A DNA stretch of 14,374 nucleotides, from NCBI GenBank assembly GCA_900553245.1, contig USCP01000025.1, positions 1 through 14,374 of the forward strand, read 5' to 3'. The position numbers and the translations under genes are program-made. Below are positions 5,925 through 13,892 of the stretch, piece after piece; the first letter of the stretch is position 1, and each line of letters starts with the position of its first letter. Source of the DNA: an uncultured Peptococcaceae bacterium. GTDB lineage: Bacteria > Bacillota > Peptococcia > Peptococcales > Peptococcaceae. A model generated the notes under the pieces. The model did not search any database. It was given only the letters and a program-made list of their open reading frames with translations, and was not told the origin of the DNA.

Positions 5925-6936
5925 CCTGTGTCACCCCCTCTACGGAAATGCCGCGATCCAAGAGGTAGCGCATGGCACGTTCGGATTCAACGAGATCCGG
6001 CAACTGAATCACCATATCGCCGTAGGTATCCCCTTCGATGCTTCGGAGGTTGGCATGGATGATATTAACCGGAAGATTGAGGTCCAAAATCATTTTTGCA
6101 ATGATTGGTTCAAGGGCATGGCTACCATTGTAAACCACGCGCAAGAAACGGCCTTCACCCGGACGATAGGTCACTGGGTCTTCTTCTTCGCGATACACAA
6201 GCTGACGGGTTGCGTCGGTTTTTGGATGGGTAAAGATTTCTTGAACAGAGCCTACTTCAGCAATGCGATGGTTCGCAATAATAGCCACTCGTGAGCAGAC
6301 TTCTTCAATAACACTCATTTCGTGGGTGATGATAATCACGGTAATGCCCATTTCCTTGCTGAGCTTTTTAAGAAGTGCCAAAATGGACGCCGTGGTTTGT
6401 GGGTCGAGGGCAGAGGTTGCTTCATCGCACAAGAGCACTTTTGGATTGGTTGCTAAGGCACGAGCGATGGCGACACGCTGCTTTTGCCCGCCGGATAATT
6501 GAACCGGATACGCATTGGCACGTTCGGAAAGGCCAACGATTTCCAAAAGTTCTTGTGCACGCTTCACGGCTTCGTCTTTTTTCACGCCGGCAAGTTCCAA
6601 TGGGAAGCAGACATTTTCCAAGGCTGTACGTTGCATCAGCAAATTAAACTGTTGGAAAATCATGCCCATTTCCTGGCGTGCCTTGCGCAATTCTTTGTCA
6701 CTCAAGGTGTTTAAGTCTTGACCGTCAAAAACAACAGCACCGGAGGTTGGTTTTTCTAAAAAATTGATGCATCGCACCAAGGTACTTTTCCCAGCGCCGG
6801 ATAAGCCGATAATGCCGAAAATTTCCCCTTCTTTAATGGTGAGATTGATGCCTTCCAGAGCGATCACATCGCGCCCTTTGATTTTGAAGACTTTGTGTAA
6901 GTCTTTGATTTGAATGAGGTCTTTGCCCTCTTGCAT
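5917..6936 (-). CDS. metN: Methionine ABC transporter ATP-binding protein
   Basis: The cytoplasmic ATPase of the methionine importer, 339 residues. Visible motifs are Walker A GLSGAGKST (44-52), Q-loop FQQFN (94-98), signature LSGGQ (147-151), Walker B VLLCDE (167-172) and switch His205. After about residue 260 comes the NIL domain, which in this family binds methionine and shuts transport down when cytoplasmic methionine is high (trans-inhibition). The start is placed at ATG 6934-6936 with GGGAG (6945-6949) 8 bases upstream. A GTG three codons earlier would overlap that ribosome binding site. It lies between metA (18 bases upstream) and metI (8-base overlap). Since MetI is frameshifted, MetN may presently lack a normal partner. 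Confidence 0.96.
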   Translation of the reverse strand: MQEGKDLIQIKDLHKVFKIKGRDVIALEGINLTIKEGEIFGIIGLSGAGKSTLVRCINFLEKPTSGAVVFDGQDLNTLSDKELRKARQEMGMIFQQFNLLMQRTALENVCFPLELAGVKKDEAVKRAQELLEIVGLSERANAYPVQLSGGQKQRVAIARALATNPKVLLCDEATSALDPQTTASILALLKKLSKEMGITVIIITHEMSVIEEVCSRVAIIANHRIAEVGSVQEIFTHPKTDATRQLVYREEEDPVTYRPGEGRFLRVVYNGSHALEPIIAKMILDLNLPVNIIHANLRSIEGDTYGDMVIQLPDLVESERAMRYLLDRGISVEGVTQDA

Positions 6937-6954
6937 TTCGTTCACTCCCGTTTT

Positions 6955-7890
6955 TTAACGCCCTTTACCGCGCGGTTCGAGCGCATTTAAGTCATATGGT
7001 GTCCCCGGATAAACAATATGGTTTAACCAGTTTGAGAACAATAGGTTCGCATGTCCGCGCCAACGCACCACCGGCGCAAGATTTGGGTCGTCCCCCGGGA
7101 AATAATCCTTTGGAAATGGGACGTTGTCCAAGCCTTTGTTGACATCACGTTCATATTCTTCAGCCAGAGTCAGTGGGTCATATTCGATATGACCCGACGA
7201 AAAATAGTGTCTTTGGTCAATCGTTGTCGTGAGTAGCGGCCCCGCTTCATCACTTTGTGCCAATACCTTGAGGTCTGGGCAACCGACAATATCAGCGGCA
7301 CGATTTTCGGTATGGCGAGAATGTGGGCAATAGAAGATGTCATCAAAGCCCTGGGTGATGTCACGATTACGAATCAAGCGATGGCTAAATACGCCAAAGA
7401 GCTTTTCCGAAAGAATTTGCTTAGGAATGCCATAGTAATAATAGAACGCGGCTTGGCTTGCCCAGCAAATGAAAAAGCTCGAATACACATTGGTATTACA
7501 GAAGTCAAAGACTTCGCAAAGCTCCTCCCAGTAATCCACTTCTTCAAAGTCCAGCATTTCTACCGGCGCCCCTGTCACGATAAAACCGTCATAGCGACGA
7601 TTTTTCACTTCATTAAAAGGATGATAGAACTTTAACAAGTGATCCTGCGGGGTGTTTTTACTTTTGTGGTTTGACGGCATAATGAGGTCCACGTCCACCT
7701 GAAGTGGGGTGTTCCCTATTAAGCGCAAGAACTGGGTTTCAGTCACAATCTTCTTTGGCATGAGGTTTAAGAGCCCAATGTGCAAAGGCCGAATGTCCTG
7801 GGTGCGTGCGCGCTCCTCATGCATGACCTGGATAAACTCCTTCTGGAGTGTCTCTGTGGCCGGAAGATCCTTAGGAATAATAACAGGCAT
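6955..7890 (-). CDS. metA: Homoserine O-acetyltransferase (MetA family)
   Basis: MetA-family enzymes activate homoserine by acylating its hydroxyl, the first committed step of methionine synthesis. The 311-residue product has the nucleophile C142 in FICWASQ and the later pair H234/E236 in SSGHIEYD. The residue at 111, in VTGAPVEML, is Glu. In this family Glu111 goes with acetyl-CoA, and Gly (as in E. coli GAPLG) with succinyl-CoA, so I predict acetyltransferase activity despite the common label homoserine O-succinyltransferase. This agrees with the adjacent O-acetylhomoserine sulfhydrylase. The ATG has AAGGAGG about 6 bases upstream. The gene lies 80 bases downstream of the sulfhydrylase gene, with a hairpin in the gap that might tune its expression. 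Confidence 0.94.
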   Translation of the reverse strand: MPVIIPKDLPATETLQKEFIQVMHEERARTQDIRPLHIGLLNLMPKKIVTETQFLRLIGNTPLQVDVDLIMPSNHKSKNTPQDHLLKFYHPFNEVKNRRYDGFIVTGAPVEMLDFEEVDYWEELCEVFDFCNTNVYSSFFICWASQAAFYYYYGIPKQILSEKLFGVFSHRLIRNRDITQGFDDIFYCPHSRHTENRAADIVGCPDLKVLAQSDEAGPLLTTTIDQRHYFSSGHIEYDPLTLAEEYERDVNKGLDNVPFPKDYFPGDDPNLAPVVRWRGHANLLFSNWLNHIVYPGTPYDLNALEPRGKGR

Positions 7891-7910
7891 GGGTGTCCTC
7901 CTTTCGTTCT

Positions 7911-7956
7911 ATCGAAAAATGTGCGGTGTCCTTTGCGTGGAGGATGAACACCGCAC
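7911..7956 (-). terminator. Intra-operon hairpin before metA, possible weak terminator
   Basis: A perfect 9-base-pair stem (7921-7929 with 7948-7956) with an 18-base loop is followed on the minus strand by ATTTTTC. It lies 14 bases after the sulfhydrylase stop. As an attenuating terminator it would lower metA and metNIQ relative to the first gene. The loop holds TCCTCC, complementary to the metA ribosome binding site, so a competing fold is possible. Confidence 0.45.
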
Positions 7957-7970
7957 CCTAAAGAATCGAG

Positions 7971-9260
7971 TTAGATTTGTGCCAATGCCTGTTCAATGTC
8001 GGCAATGATGTCATCGATGTCTTCAATACCAACACTGAAGCGGATAAGGTTTGGTCGCACCCCTGCCTTTACAAGCGCTTCATCGTCCAATTGACGGTGA
8101 GTGGTGCTTGCCGGATGAAGCATATGGCTACGAAGGTCACCCACATGTGTTACCAAGGTGGTGAGCTTGATGCTGTCGATGACTTTCTTCGCTGCGGCGC
8201 TGCCACCCTTAGGACCGAAAGCAACGACGCCGGAGCAACCTTTTGGCAAGTATTTTTGCGCGAGCTCATAGTTAGGGTCGCTCTTTAAGCCAGGGTAACT
8301 TACCCATTCCACCTTATCGTGAGCAGCAAGGTATTCTGCCACTTTGAGCGCATTTTCGCTATGACGTTCCATGCGCACTGCCAAGGTTTCGGTACCAAGG
8401 TTAATCAAGAACGCATTGAATGGGCTCATGGTTGCGCCGATATCACGCAAAAGCCCTGCGCGCGCCTTAGCAATGTAAGCGGCATTGCCGAATGCTTCGG
8501 TATAAACCAAACCATGATAGTCTGGGTCCGGGGTAGTGAGTTCCGGATACTTACCATTGTCCCAGTTAAAGTTGCCGCCGTCAACCACAACCCCACCTAC
8601 ACAAGTCGCATGGCCGTCTAAATATTTGGTGGCAGAGTGTACAACAATGTTTGCACCATATTTGATTGGGTTGCAGAGGTATGGGGTTGGGAAAGTATTG
8701 TCAACGATGAGTGGCACATCCGCACCCTTTGCGAGGGTGACCATCTTTTCGAGGTCCAATACATCCAATGCCGGATTGCCGAGCATTTCACTGAAGATGC
8801 AACGGGTTTCCGGACGAATATAGGTCTTCATTTCTTCCAAGGAAAGGTTTGGTTCAATGAAGGTGACTTCAATGCCCATTTTTGGAAGCACACTACCGAG
8901 CAAGGTATGGGTGCCGCCGTAGAGATTGGAAAGTGCCAATACGTGTTGACCGGCACGTGCAATATTGATAATAGAGAAAAGGGTCGCTGCCTGTCCGGAG
9001 GATGTGGTCAACGCGCCAACGCCGCCTTCCATAAGGGCAATTTTTTCTTCCAACCAGGATAAGGATGGGTTGCCCAAGCGGGTATACATCGGCGTCCCTA
9101 CCTTAAGGTCAAAGACATCTGCCAAATCATCGGCCTTGTCATATTTGAAGGTGGTAGATTGAACAATTGGCATGGTACGGCATTCTGCATTTCCAGGGAT
9201 ATAGCCCCCTTGTACGCATTGCGTTGCCACACTCGTGTTTTTCAATTCTTCGTTGTTCAT
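7971..9260 (-). CDS. O-acetylhomoserine sulfhydrylase (PLP-dependent)
   Basis: This cytoplasmic Cys/Met-metabolism PLP enzyme joins sulfide (or a thiol) to O-acetylhomoserine to give homocysteine. At 429 residues it has the length of the OAH sulfhydrylase (MetY) branch, longer than most cystathionine gamma-synthases of about 380-400 residues. Visible are the phosphate-contact YTRLGNPS (59-66), SSGQAAT (87-93), the PLP aspartate in VDNTF (186-190), and the Schiff-base lysine K212 in HSATKYLDGH. The start is placed at ATG 9258-9260, with GAGG 6 bases upstream; longer in-frame starts add residues foreign to the family. It is the first gene behind the SAM-I riboswitch and precedes metA, which makes its substrate. 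Direct sulfhydrylation is thus the likely route. I leave the symbol blank because metY, cysD and met17 are all in use. Confidence 0.93.
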   Translation of the reverse strand: MNNEELKNTSVATQCVQGGYIPGNAECRTMPIVQSTTFKYDKADDLADVFDLKVGTPMYTRLGNPSLSWLEEKIALMEGGVGALTTSSGQAATLFSIINIARAGQHVLALSNLYGGTHTLLGSVLPKMGIEVTFIEPNLSLEEMKTYIRPETRCIFSEMLGNPALDVLDLEKMVTLAKGADVPLIVDNTFPTPYLCNPIKYGANIVVHSATKYLDGHATCVGGVVVDGGNFNWDNGKYPELTTPDPDYHGLVYTEAFGNAAYIAKARAGLLRDIGATMSPFNAFLINLGTETLAVRMERHSENALKVAEYLAAHDKVEWVSYPGLKSDPNYELAQKYLPKGCSGVVAFGPKGGSAAAKKVIDSIKLTTLVTHVGDLRSHMLHPASTTHRQLDDEALVKAGVRPNLIRFSVGIEDIDDIIADIEQALAQI

Positions 9261-9304
9261 AGTGTTCCTCATTTCTTTTTGCTGCCATAAAAACATTACT
9301 ATAT

Positions 9305-9337
9305 AACAAAAACACCATTCCCGGCAGGAAATGGTGG
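9305..9337 (-). terminator. SAM-I riboswitch expression-platform terminator
   Basis: On the minus strand CACCATT and AATGGTG pair with a further G-C clamp (CC/GG, one bulge), and the right arm is followed by GTTTTTGTT. It lies between the SAM aptamer and the sulfhydrylase gene and would form when SAM is bound. Confidence 0.85.
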
Positions 9338-9350
9338 ATGTTATCGATCA

Positions 9351-9447
9351 CTTATCTGCCAGACATCGTCTGCTGGATTTAGCACATTACCTAAAAGGCT
9401 GTTGCCGGGCTTCACTGGGCCAGTTCCCTCCACCACTCTTGATAAAT
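9351..9447 (-). promoter_or_regulatory. SAM-I riboswitch (S-box) aptamer
   Basis: The minus strand carries the classic S-box core: P1 TTATC/GATAA, then AAGAGTGGTGGAGGGA, CTGGCCC, and GAAGCCCGGCAAC, with a downstream hairpin CCAGCAGACGATGTCTGG and a closing GATAAG. S-adenosylmethionine binding stabilises P1 and lets the downstream terminator form. It controls the operon of O-acetylhomoserine sulfhydrylase, metA and metNIQ, turning off both synthesis and import when SAM is ample. Confidence 0.96.
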
Positions 9448-9468
9448 GTTATACTGTTATTAAGGTGT

Positions 9469-9497
9469 ATTATAGTGAATCGTATGACAATTGTAAA
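9469..9497 (-). promoter_or_regulatory. Promoter of the methionine operon
   Basis: On the minus strand the -35 box is TTTACA (9492-9497) and the -10 box is TATAAT (9469-9474), 17 bases apart. The transcript starts about 15 bases before the SAM-I aptamer. Confidence 0.8.
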
Positions 9498-9625
9498 GGG
9501 GGTTCCTCTACAAAAAAGATAAACCGTATTTATACAAATCGCTTGCATGACCATGACCATCCGTGCGCCGGAAGCACGCCAAGCATTCCTAGGGCAGTCA
9601 CGGCTTTCATGAATTTTCAACAATC

Positions 9626-9654
9626 TTGCCCTCTATGCATTATTATGATATAAT
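9626..9654 (+). promoter_or_regulatory. mntP promoter
   Basis: The -35 box is TTGCCC (9626-9631) and the -10 box is TATAAT (9649-9654) with a 17-base spacer. It is divergent from the methionine promoter, 129 bases apart. The transcript starts at the manganese riboswitch. Confidence 0.8.
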
Positions 9655-9659
9655 ACTCA

Positions 9660-9732
9660 GCAATAAGGGAGTAGTCTGCACCATTCGGTGTGATAGTGCC
9701 AACATACTGGTTGAATCCTGGTGTTATCTTAA
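9660..9732 (+). promoter_or_regulatory. yybP-ykoY manganese riboswitch aptamer
   Basis: The sequence has the family core: AAGGGAGTAG on the 5' side, a short hairpin CACCATTCGGTG, then GTGCCAACATACTGG and a closing strand. Members bind Mn2+ between two docked loops and turn on manganese exporters such as mntP, the gene found directly downstream. A terminator follows at once, so control is probably by Mn2+-favoured antitermination. Confidence 0.85.
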
Positions 9733-9734
9733 TT

Positions 9735-9781
9735 GACGAGACTTATCTGTAGCAATCGACAGATAAGCCTCGTCTTTTTTT
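9735..9781 (+). terminator. Manganese riboswitch expression-platform terminator
   Basis: A 15-base-pair stem with one internal mismatch (GACGAG-A-CTTATCTGT with its complement, 9735-9774) is followed by seven T. It lies between the aptamer and mntP, 39 bases before the mntP start. Confidence 0.92.
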
Positions 9782-9819
9782 CTGTCGATACAACCACTCA
9801 ATTAAAGAGGAGAACCGAC

Positions 9820-10380
9820 ATGTCTTTATTTGAATTGCTTATCATCGCCGTAGGCGTTTCTATGGACGCCTTTGCCATCGCCATCTGTAAAGGGCTCAGT
9901 GTGCAAAATGCCCAACCGAAGCACTTGATTATTACAGGGCTCTGGTTCGGGGGCGCACAAGCCATCATGCCCCTCTTGGGCTTTGTATTGGGGAGCCAAT
10001 TCAGCGGCTTCATCACAAGGATAGACCACTGGCTGACCTTTATCCTCTTAGGGTTGATTGGGATCAATATGATTTTGGAATCTCGCAAGGACATCAAGGA
10101 CCTCAACGCCTCCTTTGCACCGAAGGTCATGCTCCCTCTTGCCATTGCAGACAGCATTGATGCCTTGGCAGTTGGCGTCAGCTTCGCCTTCCTTCGCGTC
10201 GATATTTTACCTGCTGTGATGTTAATCGGGCTCTGCACTTTCCTCTTCTCCGCAGTCGGTGTAAAAATAGGGAATGTCTTTGGCAGTCGCTACAAATCTC
10301 GCGCCGAAGTGGTCGGCGGGGTGATTCTCATTCTCATGGGGACCTTCATTCTCTTGGAACACTTGGGTATTTTAGCGTAA
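9820..10380 (+). CDS. mntP: Manganese exporter MntP
   Basis: MntP exports excess Mn2+ across the cytoplasmic membrane. The product is 186 residues, the usual size, and almost wholly membrane-embedded with about six helices. The two repeated metal-site motifs are visible: VGVSMDAFA with D16, and IADSIDALAVG with D111 and D114, in the two internal repeats of the fold. The start is ATG 9820-9822 with AGAGGAG ending about 7 bases upstream. Longer in-frame starts would begin inside the riboswitch terminator and are rejected. It is the only clear plus-strand gene and stands alone behind its Mn2+ riboswitch, ending at a hairpin it shares with ribH. Confidence 0.95.
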   Translation: MSLFELLIIAVGVSMDAFAIAICKGLSVQNAQPKHLIITGLWFGGAQAIMPLLGFVLGSQFSGFITRIDHWLTFILLGLIGINMILESRKDIKDLNASFAPKVMLPLAIADSIDALAVGVSFAFLRVDILPAVMLIGLCTFLFSAVGVKIGNVFGSRYKSRAEVVGGVILILMGTFILLEHLGILA

Positions 10381-10385
10381 TTTCA

Positions 10386-10436
10386 CAATAAAAACGCCAC
10401 GTCTCTTCAACGATTGAAAGAGACGTGGCGTTTTTT
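10386..10436. terminator. Bidirectional terminator between mntP and ribH
   Basis: A stem of about 20 base pairs (10391-10410 with 10414-10434, one bulged base) has T-runs on both strands. It ends mntP on the plus strand and the riboflavin operon on the minus strand; the two stop codons lie 63 bases apart. Confidence 0.93.
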
Positions 10437-10443
10437 GCGCTTT

Positions 10444-10911
10444 TTACCCTTCGATGTGCTTAATAAGGTTTACCATCTCGATGGCTGCCATGGCACTGTC
10501 GTAGCCCTTATTACCTGCCTTAGTGCCGGCGCGTTCGATGGCTTGCTCAATATTTTCGGTGGTCACCACACCGAAAAGCACTGGAATCCCGCTGTTTAAC
10601 GAAATCTGCGCAATGCCCTTAGAAACCTCATTGCACACATAGTCGTAATGACTGGTGGCACCGCGAATCACCGCCCCTAAGCAAATGACGGCATCATATT
10701 TGCCGCTGTCTGCCAGTTTTTTTGCAATAAGAGGAATCTCAAAGGCCCCCGGCACCCAAGCGAGGTCAATATCCTCTTCCTTTACCTCATGGCGAGTGAG
10801 AGCATCGGTCGCCCCAGCGATGAGTTTCGACACAATAAATTCATTAAACCGTGCGGCAACAATGCCAATCTTCATGTTATGAGAAACAAGCTTTCCTTCA
10901 AAAGTATTCAT
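10444..10911 (-). CDS. ribH: 6,7-dimethyl-8-ribityllumazine synthase
   Basis: Lumazine synthase condenses the pyrimidine from RibD with the four-carbon phosphate from RibBA to form the precursor of riboflavin, and usually assembles as a 60-mer shell or as pentamers. The 155-residue length is standard. Visible are ARFNEF (20-25) at the substrate site, PGAFEIP (54-60), GAVIRGATSHYDYV (79-92) with the catalytic H88, and R127, which binds phosphate in this family, in ERAGTKAGNKG. The last gene of the operon, 22 bases after ribBA, with GGAG about 10 bases before the ATG. Confidence 0.97.
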   Translation of the reverse strand: MNTFEGKLVSHNMKIGIVAARFNEFIVSKLIAGATDALTRHEVKEEDIDLAWVPGAFEIPLIAKKLADSGKYDAVICLGAVIRGATSHYDYVCNEVSKGIAQISLNSGIPVLFGVVTTENIEQAIERAGTKAGNKGYDSAMAAIEMVNLIKHIEG

Positions 10912-10933
10912 TATTCATCTGCTCCTTTTTTGC

Positions 10934-12133
10934 TTAATACTCTAACAAATGGCCCATACGGTCTTTTTTTGTTTGCAGGTAAAACCGGTCATGATCGTTG
11001 GCATCTACTTGGATAGGCACACGCTCAGTGATGGTCATCCCAAATTCAGACAGCTGATACACCTTATCGGGGTTATTGGTCAAAAGTCGCATACTTTTAA
11101 CCCCAAGAGCGCGCAAGATTTGTGCACCGATGTAATATTCGCGTTGATCTGCTTCAAAGCCTAAGGCGAGGTTGGCTTCTAAGGTGTCCATGCCCTTGTC
11201 CTGCAGCTCATAGGCACGCAACTTATTGATCAGGCCGATACCGCGTCCTTCTTGGCGCATATAGAGAAGAATCCCACGTCCCTCCGCTTCAATTTGACGC
11301 ATGGCGGCAGCAAATTGGTCGCCACAATCGCAGCGCAAGGAACCAAAGGCATCGCCGGTAAGACATTCCGAATGGACACGACAGAGAATATCCTTACCGT
11401 CTGCAATATTCCCTTTTACAAGGGCAACATGGTGCTCCCCATTTAAATGATTCACAAAACCGTGGGCCACAAAATCACCATATTTGGTCGGCATCTGTAC
11501 CACCGCCGCTTCTTCAACAAAAGTTTCATGCACCTTCCGGTAATTTTGCAAATCCTTGATGGTAATAAAACACAGCCCCCATTTTTCAGCCAATTCCATG
11601 AGTTCGGGGGTACGCATCATGGTGCCGTCTTCGCGCATAATTTCGCAACAGAGCCCACATTCCTTCAGTCCCGCCAATCGACAGAGATCCACCGTTGCTT
11701 CGGTATGACCGTTGCGTTCAAGGACACCGTTTTTCTTCGCAAGAAGTGGAAACATATGCCCCGGACGACGAAAGTCCTCTGGCTTGGCATCCTCATCCAC
11801 GCATTTCATGGCTGTCACCGAGCGTTCTGTAGCAGAAATGCCGGTGGTCGTATCCACGTGGTCAATGGATACTGTAAAGGCAGTTTCATGGTTGTCGGTG
11901 TTACGAGTGACCATTTGCGGAATTTGCAGACGACGTACATAGTGTTCGCTCATTGGCATACAGATGAGACCCTTCCCGTGGCAAGCCATAAAATTAATGT
12001 TTTCGGTGGTCGCAAATTCTGCGGCGCAGATAAAATCCCCTTCGTTTTCGCGATCTGGATCATCGGTTACCAAAATAATCTTACCCTCGCGCAAATCACG
12101 AAGGGCGTCATCGATGGTGTTAAATTTTTTCAT
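10934..12133 (-). CDS. ribBA: Bifunctional DHBP synthase / GTP cyclohydrolase II
   Basis: This 399-residue fusion supplies both entry substrates of riboflavin synthesis. The N-terminal RibB domain (about 1-200) makes 3,4-dihydroxy-2-butanone 4-phosphate from ribulose 5-phosphate; it shows DDPDRENEGD (24-33) with acidic metal ligands, RPGH (123-126) and NGHTEA (141-146). The C-terminal RibA domain (about 205-399) opens GTP; it shows the zinc cysteines C257, C268 and C270 in SECLTGDAFG...RCDC, and RQEGRGIGL (293-301). Both sets of key residues are present, so both activities are expected, unlike RibBA forms where one half is degenerate. The ATG follows AGGAGG closely. It lies 11 bases after ribE and 22 before ribH. 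Confidence 0.97.
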   Translation of the reverse strand: MKKFNTIDDALRDLREGKIILVTDDPDRENEGDFICAAEFATTENINFMACHGKGLICMPMSEHYVRRLQIPQMVTRNTDNHETAFTVSIDHVDTTTGISATERSVTAMKCVDEDAKPEDFRRPGHMFPLLAKKNGVLERNGHTEATVDLCRLAGLKECGLCCEIMREDGTMMRTPELMELAEKWGLCFITIKDLQNYRKVHETFVEEAAVVQMPTKYGDFVAHGFVNHLNGEHHVALVKGNIADGKDILCRVHSECLTGDAFGSLRCDCGDQFAAAMRQIEAEGRGILLYMRQEGRGIGLINKLRAYELQDKGMDTLEANLALGFEADQREYYIGAQILRALGVKSMRLLTNNPDKVYQLSEFGMTITERVPIQVDANDHDRFYLQTKKDRMGHLLEY

Positions 12134-12144
12134 GGCTGTTCCTC

Positions 12145-12792
12145 CTAAAATCCATGTTTGGACAAAAAGTCCATGGTAATGCCACTTGTAGGCGGTGTCG
12201 CCGACTGAAGCTGCAATAATTTTTCCACGTATTTTCCAATAATGTCACATTCAAGATTGACCGCATCCCCTTCCTTGCAATCTGCAAGCACCGTCACCGC
12301 TACGGTATGCGGAATCGCGGAAATGGAAAATCCCTGTTCCGTGACAGCGGCAACCGTCAAGCTCACCCCGTCTATGGTGACAGAGCCTTTTTCAATCATA
12401 TAGCGCAAGAGAACAGGCGCTGTTTTTATGGTATACCAAATCGCGTTATCATCGCGACGGATGTCTGTGATATACCCCACACCATCCACATGTCCACTGA
12501 CAATGTGTCCGCCAAAGCGACCATCTGCCGCCATGGCCCGCTCTAGATTCACCCGACTGCCACGCCGCAGGGCTGCAAAAGAGGAACGGTTTAAGGTTTC
12601 GTGCATCACATCTGCCGTAAAGGCGCCATCTGACAGCCCCGTCACCGTCAGACATATACCATTGACCGCAATGCTGTCGCCAATTTTTGCACCCTCAAGC
12701 ACCTTCGATGCACGAATCGTAAGGACTGCTGACTGAGCGCCACGGCGAATCGCTACGATGTCACCGACTTCTTCAACAATGCCTGTGAACAT
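12145..12792 (-). CDS. ribE: Riboflavin synthase, alpha subunit
   Basis: Riboflavin synthase dismutates two lumazine molecules to one riboflavin and one pyrimidine, which is recycled by RibH. The 215-residue product has the expected two lumazine-binding repeats: MFTGIVEEVG with NGICLTV (44-50), then GHIVSGHVDGVG (95-106) with DGVSLTV (141-147). The start overlaps the 3' end of ribD by 40 bases, and its ribosome binding site (GAGGTGG) lies within ribD, which suggests translational coupling. The last 20 residues are a weakly conserved tail. Confidence 0.96.
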   Translation of the reverse strand: MFTGIVEEVGDIVAIRRGAQSAVLTIRASKVLEGAKIGDSIAVNGICLTVTGLSDGAFTADVMHETLNRSSFAALRRGSRVNLERAMAADGRFGGHIVSGHVDGVGYITDIRRDDNAIWYTIKTAPVLLRYMIEKGSVTIDGVSLTVAAVTEQGFSISAIPHTVAVTVLADCKEGDAVNLECDIIGKYVEKLLQLQSATPPTSGITMDFLSKHGF

Positions 12793-13877
12793 CCAACCAC
12801 CTCACTTTCAATACACACATCCTCGCCCACTTGGCGAACGGCTTGGATCTTAAGCGATACCACCTCTAACGGAGTTGCCACGCCCTGCCCTTCCACCGGC
12901 GTCTTGGCTTCGCTACCGCCAAAGAACTTCGGCGCCACATAGCTCACCACTTTATGCACAACACCTGCCTGTAACGCCGCCCAATTTAAGGTGCCGCCAC
13001 CTTCAAGAAGCACACTATCAATGCCCTCTCTACCAAGCCACTCCATGAGTTTTTCTAAATTCACACGACCGTCAGCACCGGCAAGCACAACCACACGACA
13101 TCCTGCCGCTTCATATCGGCAGCGTTTTTCTTCATCGTTGGAAGCGGTGGCAATCACCGTTGGCACCTCAGGCGCTGTTTCTACCACATAGGCATCAAGA
13201 GGCGTCCGCAAGCGACTGTCACAAATCACGCGCAAGGGAGTCTTTCCACCTTCCATGCGACAGGTCAAACGCGGATTGTCCCGAAGCACCGTACCAACCC
13301 CTACCATAATCGCTGCATAGCGATGCCGAAGCATCTGCACCTCGTTGCGTGCCATTTCTCCCGTCACCCAACGAGAAGCACCGGTATAACAAGCAATCTT
13401 GCCATCCAAGGTCATCGCCGTTTTCATCACCACAAAGGGAGTTTTACAAGTAATATAGTGCATAAAGACCTCGTTTAATCGTTCGCACGCCTCGCGCAAT
13501 ACCCCTTCCGTCACCTCAATGCCGTGGGCGCGCAAAATTTTCACACCACGCCCACTCACCAAAGGATTAGGGTCAGGAGCACCAACCACCACCTCGGCGA
13601 TTTTCGCTTCAATGATGGCGTCTACACAAGGCGGTTGCTTGCCGTAATGGCTACACGGCTCTAACGTTACAAACAAGGTCGCCCCCTCGGGGGATTCCTG
13701 ACACGCTTGCAATGCCATGCGCTCTGCATGCAATGCCCCGTAACGCGCATGGTAGCCCTCACCGATGATTCGCCCCTCCTTTACAATAACCGCACCTACC
13801 ATGGGATTTGGCGACGTCCATCCAACACCTTTCTCAGCCAAGGCCAGCGCCCGTTCCATATACCTCTTGTCTATCAT
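12753..13877 (-). CDS. ribD: Bifunctional riboflavin deaminase / reductase
   Basis: RibD deaminates and then reduces the pyrimidine produced by GTP cyclohydrolase II. The N-terminal deaminase domain (about 1-145) has zinc ligands H50 in HAERMAL and C75/C84 in EPCSHYGKQPPC, with E52 as proton shuttle. The C-terminal reductase domain (about 147-374) has MTLDGKIA (155-162), the NADPH-site VGVGTVLRDNPRLTCR, and EGGGTLNWAAL. I choose ATG 13875-13877 (374 residues, MIDKRYMERA) with GGAG 9 bases upstream. A TTG five codons earlier overlaps that site. First gene of the operon, directly behind a terminator hairpin and the FMN riboswitch. The last 13 residues or so extend into the ribE reading region and look like a dispensable tail. 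Confidence 0.96.
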   Translation of the reverse strand: MIDKRYMERALALAEKGVGWTSPNPMVGAVIVKEGRIIGEGYHARYGALHAERMALQACQESPEGATLFVTLEPCSHYGKQPPCVDAIIEAKIAEVVVGAPDPNPLVSGRGVKILRAHGIEVTEGVLREACERLNEVFMHYITCKTPFVVMKTAMTLDGKIACYTGASRWVTGEMARNEVQMLRHRYAAIMVGVGTVLRDNPRLTCRMEGGKTPLRVICDSRLRTPLDAYVVETAPEVPTVIATASNDEEKRCRYEAAGCRVVVLAGADGRVNLEKLMEWLGREGIDSVLLEGGGTLNWAALQAGVVHKVVSYVAPKFFGGSEAKTPVEGQGVATPLEVVSLKIQAVRQVGEDVCIESEVVGCSQALLKKSVTS

Positions 13878-13892
13878 ACCCTTCATCTCCAA

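Noticed and set aside
7255..7635. Long plus-strand open frame opposite metA
   Set aside because: A shadow of the metA reading frame, with no family features and no expression signals. The same applies to the other long frames opposite metQ, ribBA, ribD and the sulfhydrylase gene.
9530..9612. 26-residue minus-strand frame beginning MKAVTALGMLGVLPAHG, with a His-Gly-rich stretch in a neighbouring frame
   Set aside because: No ribosome binding site, and it lies between two divergent promoters. It could be a gene remnant but is too short to support.
12145..12792. Suspected frameshift at the ribD/ribE 40-base overlap
   Set aside because: Both proteins have complete domains and ribE has its own ribosome binding site. 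The overlap only adds a short tail to RibD.
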